Assembly (NCBI GenBank): GCA_033297205.1
Contig: MU859248.1
Span: 1-64,000 of the forward strand
Source: Pseudoneurospora amorphoporcata
Taxonomy: Eukaryota > Ascomycota > Sordariomycetes > Sordariales > Sordariaceae
DNA: 64,000 bases
Direction: 5' to 3'
Part shown: in pieces, positions 60,750 to 64,000 of the stretch
How the letters are laid out: each line of letters begins with the position of its first letter
How positions within the stretch are numbered: position 1 is the first letter of the stretch
The notes under the pieces: generated by a model
What the model was told of the DNA's origin: nothing
The model's database searches: none
The model's input: the letters and a program-made list of their open reading frames with translations, nothing else
Made by a program: the position numbers and the translations under genes

Positions 60750-61901
60750 GAGAAGCGCTACTCGCACGTTAGCAAAACTCTACTCGCACGTGGATCTATA
60801 TTTTTTTCCTATACATAACCCGAACCCTGGCGACCTGCCATGGTCCCATACTAATCTAGGTCGTACCGTGCCCACTAAGCTCCCAGATTTCAGCCTAGTA
60901 CACGTTTAGACCCTTGCAGTCGTACTGTACTGGCCACCCTAGTTTGGGCGCCCAGACCAGCCCAGACTGGGCAGTCTAACTCGTGTGATTTTTTGGTACT
61001 AGTACTAGTGCTTTGTCGCACTACTTCCTTTACTAAACTACTATCGTATACATTACTATATTATAATCCTTCAATCTACTACGTCGCGCATCATCAGATA
61101 TCATCAAGTAAACAAAGCGCTAACATCTGTCGATAGTACAGAATGATCTATCATTTTTCTGTGCGTTTCTCTAGCTAATTGCGATATAGATAACCGATGT
61201 AGTGACCCAGCTGACGAGCGCATGCGACCGTGCCACTAAGTGCTCTGTAAGACCGCTATATAAATGCTCTGTAAGAACTAGGTCTGGGTACAAATCTAGG
61301 AGTGCGTACGCTGCAGTCTAAAATTTGGGCTTAGCATAGCATGGCAACCTTGAAAGATTGAAATGCCCAGATGTGCTTAGCGAAATTTATGAAAGAATAC
61401 ATCTGCTATGGCTGTGACAAGGGCAGGTTTCTAGGCTTGGAACAGTAGTTCAATTCAGCTAATAAACTACTTTGGTCTCGAAGGCCTTGTTGATCCCTTC
61501 AACCTTCAAACAAAGGCTAGGCTTCAAGGCCTTCTTATACTAAAGAGGCTTAGTACGTACTGAGGCACGCACCGAGCCTTCGTTTGGTCGCCTTCATAAT
61601 GATGCTCATGTCACAGGGTTAGACCTCTGTGGCTGTCGTACGTGATTGCTGTCATGGCTCACCACCATGTACTATTTACATACTTGTGCAGGCTGCAGCT
61701 GCTTTAGAAGCAGCTACAGCGGCACTTATAAGGCTGACATCAAGCGTTGAGGTTCTGTTAGCCTTGGAAATCCTAACTCAGAACTGTAGGCAAATGTCCG
61801 TGTGACAATGGCAGACTTCGAGCAGGTTCAGGTTATGTATGGAAAAAAAATGTGGATCCACGTACGAGTAGAGTTTTGCCAACGTACGAGTAGCACTTCT
61901 C
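60750..61901 (+). mobile_element. Complete non-autonomous TIR transposon (copy A)
   Basis: 1152 bp with ~80-bp terminal inverted repeats starting GAGAAGCGCTACTCGCACG on the left and ending CGTACGAGTAGCACTTCTC on the right. Perfect 8-bp flanking duplications TTTTTTAT lie at 60742-60749 and 61902-61909. Each repeat contains the motif TACTCG(C/T)ACGT twice, 22 bp apart (60759 and 60781 on the left), then a CATAACCCGAACC block. The two repeats differ mainly by transitions. No open frame of note is present, so movement would need a transposase from elsewhere. The 8-bp duplication fits hAT-like elements, though P- and Merlin-like groups also make ~8-bp duplications. Interior sequence is shared with the copy at 62784 and with the window start. 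Confidence 0.88.
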
Positions 61902-61909
61902 TTTTTTAT

Positions 61910-62775
61910 AAAAATGTCTTTTCGCACTATAGCAAATGTCTTTTCACACTATTATCAAAAATACTACCAAGTATAACTTTGCCAAACAAGAAGTTGTCAG
62001 TATAAAAATAGTATCAAAGTTTTTGGAATTTTCTACTCTATTTTATAGTTTAGTTGCTGTAAATATATTTATCTAAAGGAAAGACTCAATACAAATATTT
62101 TAAATTTAAAGTAAATAAATAGTTTTTTCTTCTTTTATTATATACTAAGGGCTATAGAGGGCGCCTAAGTACGCCTAATACATTATATTATATAAGGAAA
62201 ATAAATAAAAATTCTGATGTACTTTTTATATGCTACGGCCTTAATTTAGCTGAGTTACCTCTAAAAGCCTTTTTTGATTACGGTGCGAAAAGACTTTCTC
62301 TTTTTTTTTTAGTTTTAGTATTATTTTTCTTTTTCTTTTTCGTTTATTTTTTTTTATAATTTTTTTTTTATTTTTTTTTTATTTTTATTTTTTATTTTCA
62401 TTTTTATTTCAACTTTCTTTTTCTCTAAACTTATTTGGTAAATTTTTTAAACTAAGATTTCTCGTTAAATAGTTAGCGCGCGGACCTCTAGCTAGATTTA
62501 AAATAACCGCTAAGAAAAGGCGGTCATTTTGATGCCCTTTTTATTTCCAGGGTTAGGGTTATTGGTGAAGAGAAAACTTAGTCATTTTTATTAAAAATTC
62601 TTCTAAGAAAAAAAGGCGCTAAGAAATTGCCAAGGCGCTAAGGAAGGCCAAGGCGCTAAAACAGCGCTAAAAATTTTGAACTAATTAAATTTAATGTGTA
62701 ATACTATATTCTTATTAACGTGCAAGATGTAAAGCTGAGGCTTAGCTTGGGGATAAACCTTTTTAATAGTTACCT
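61910..62775. other. AT-rich, RIP-like DNA between two transposons
   Basis: Very AT-rich with T tracts at about 62300-62410 and many TA dinucleotides; no gene. A short telomere-like run GGGTTAGGGTT is at 62550-62560. GCGCTAA-type short repeats occur around 62617-62660 (GGCGCTAAG, three times). Confidence 0.6.
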
Positions 62776-62783
62776 TTATTATT

Positions 62784-63746
62784 GAGAAACTCTATCCGGA
62801 CTGCTATAAATCTCTATTTGGACTGTACTCTACTTTTTTTTCTACATATAACCTGAACCTTGGCGACCTACTATAGTTCTACACTAGTCTGGCTCGTACC
62901 GCGCCCGCCAAGCTCCTAGATTTTAGCCTATTATACGTTTAGACCCCTACAGTCGTATTGCACTAGCTACCCTAGTCTGGGCGCCCAGACTGGCGTGACT
63001 AGGTGCCTAGACTGAGTAGTCTAGACTAACTTAGCCGTTTTCTTCTTGCCCTATCGCATTACTTTCTTACTAAGCTACTATTGTATACATTACTACATTG
63101 TAGTCAATTAATCTACTTCAACACCAGCACGTCGCATTACTAAGTAAATAAGGCACCGGCATTTAGATTACAGTACGAAATAATGTATCAACTTTCAGTG
63201 CGTTTCCCCAGCTAATCGTAATGTAGATAATAGATGCGGCGACCTAGTAGCTGACGGCTGGTTGCGACCGTAGCGCGCCTTCAATTGAATGCGATGTGTG
63301 AAAGTACGATTGTATTATTAAGTGCCCTATAAGACTGCTATAGAAATGCTGTTAGTGGATCCTTAGCACTGGGTATAGGCTATTTGTTCGCTAGCTCCAC
63401 CGTGCTCTGGCTGCCCACCGTTCTCGTAGACCTCTAAATTTCCTCCTTCTTCCTCTCTATAGCATCATCAATTACACTATATCTTACGATCTGCTGTTGT
63501 TGTTCGTGCACGCTCTCACAAATGCTCTGTAAAAACTGGGCATGGGTGGTACATGCGCTGCAGTCTGGAGTCTAGGCTTGGCAGGTATGGCAAAACCTTA
63601 AAAGATGTAATGCCTAAATTCTAAGTAAAATTTTCGAAAGAATATATTGGACTTACTGGACTCGGACGAGGGTTCGGGTTATGTGTGGGAGAAAGAGTGG
63701 AGTATAGTCCAGATAGAGATTTATAGTAGTCTAGATAGAGTTTCTC
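62784..63746 (+). mobile_element. Complete non-autonomous TIR transposon (copy B)
   Basis: 963 bp with ~78-bp terminal inverted repeats starting GAGAAACTCTATCCGGACTG and a perfect 8-bp target duplication TTATTATT at 62776-62783 and 63747-63754. Each end carries CTAT(C/T)(C/T)GGACTG twice, 22 bp apart (62792 and 62814 on the left), then the ATAACCTGAACC block shared with copy A. From there the interior aligns with copy A and the window-start copy: GGCGACCT, AAGCTCCTAGATTT, the palindrome at 62974-62991, GTGCGTTTC, GCTCTGTAA, CTGCAGTCT. No coding capacity. The two ends differ from each other mostly by C/T and G/A changes. A further insertion lies inside at 63351-63526. Confidence 0.88.
63351..63526. 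repeat. Insertion nested in copy B
   Basis: 176 bp present in copy B but absent at the corresponding place in copy A. It is bounded by the direct repeat AAATGCT (63344-63350 and 63520-63526), which may be a target duplication. The insert is richer in GC and pyrimidines than its surroundings (CTCCTTCTTCCTCTCTATAG). No gene seen. It could instead be ancestral sequence lost from copy A by recombination between the repeats. Confidence 0.5.
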
Positions 63747-63754
63747 TTATTATT

Positions 63755-64000
63755 ATATCGTAGTCTATAATAGTTACGGATAGCCTCGTAGTACTAATAG
63801 CCTCGCGACGAGTATTGACTTAGTCTATCAACTGTCACAGGTCTGGCGCCCAGTACTAGCATCTGGCACACGGTTAGCCAGACCACGAGTGCTGGCAATG
63901 CACGCCAACCCGGCAAGAGACCGGCAGGCCCAGAGCCCATTGGTCCCCTCTAGCCTCCATACGGTTACATGCTCAGACCGTGGGGCTGCCTCAGGCAGTC
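63755..64000. other. Right flank, composition shift to GC-rich
   Basis: After ~80 bp of AT-rich DNA the last ~170 bp become GC-rich (TCTGGCGCCCAG, CCAGACCACGAG, GACCGGCAGGCCC). This may be the edge of another repeat or of single-copy DNA; too short to classify. Confidence 0.3.

Overview
The window is nuclear DNA of a filamentous ascomycete, most likely a Sordariomycete near the Sordariales (Neurospora/Sordaria type). Short GT-AG introns (about 50-240 nt) often carry CTGAC/CTAAC-like branch sites. Leaders are pyrimidine-rich, gene-free spacers are long, the intron-containing tRNA-Phe agrees with what I remember of the Neurospora tRNA, and diverged transposon copies differ almost only by C/T and G/A changes, as repeat-induced point mutation (RIP) would produce. 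The species cannot be fixed from the sequence alone.

Layout: 1-285 is the broken end of a terminal-inverted-repeat (TIR) transposon. 2563-4439 (-) is a regulator with an N-terminal ubiquitin-like fold and a C-terminal Zn2Cys6 cluster. 8954-9785 (-) is an unrecognised multi-pass membrane protein with an unresolved 5' end. 12140-14450 (+) is a B-type mitotic cyclin. 17556-19839 (+) is a Ca2+-regulated mitochondrial aspartate/glutamate-type carrier. 21033-21121 (+) is tRNA-Phe(GAA). 21850-23052 (-) is a Pth11-like rhodopsin-fold receptor gene that looks dead. 24252-26213 (-) is a URC4/urg3 uracil-catabolism protein. After a 7 kb gene-free spacer come a KDM5-type H3K4 demethylase (33213-38761, -), the SLX1 endonuclease (41518-42729, -), and SF3a60/Prp9 (43496-45072, -), which is divergent from eIF4A (45620-46954, +). 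Then follow an aldo-keto reductase (47654-48599, +), a JEN1-type carboxylate permease (51101-52953, +), a paraoxonase-like lactonase/arylesterase (53750-55137, -) and a probable small two-exon gene (57980-58433, +).

From about 59.9 kb the DNA becomes AT-rich and transposon-laden. Two complete non-autonomous elements lie here, each with ~80 bp TIRs and perfect 8-bp target duplications (60750-61901 and 62784-63746). They share interior sequence but carry different outermost terminal modules with the same geometry. This family, its modular ends and a conserved subterminal palindrome are the most novel-looking material in the window.

The protein genes are mostly unrelated housekeeping, chromatin, repair and transport functions, typical of fungal euchromatin. 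The only obvious transcriptional coupling is the divergent SF3a60/eIF4A promoter. Exon joins were read by eye; each join reported as certain keeps the reading frame across GT-AG boundaries.
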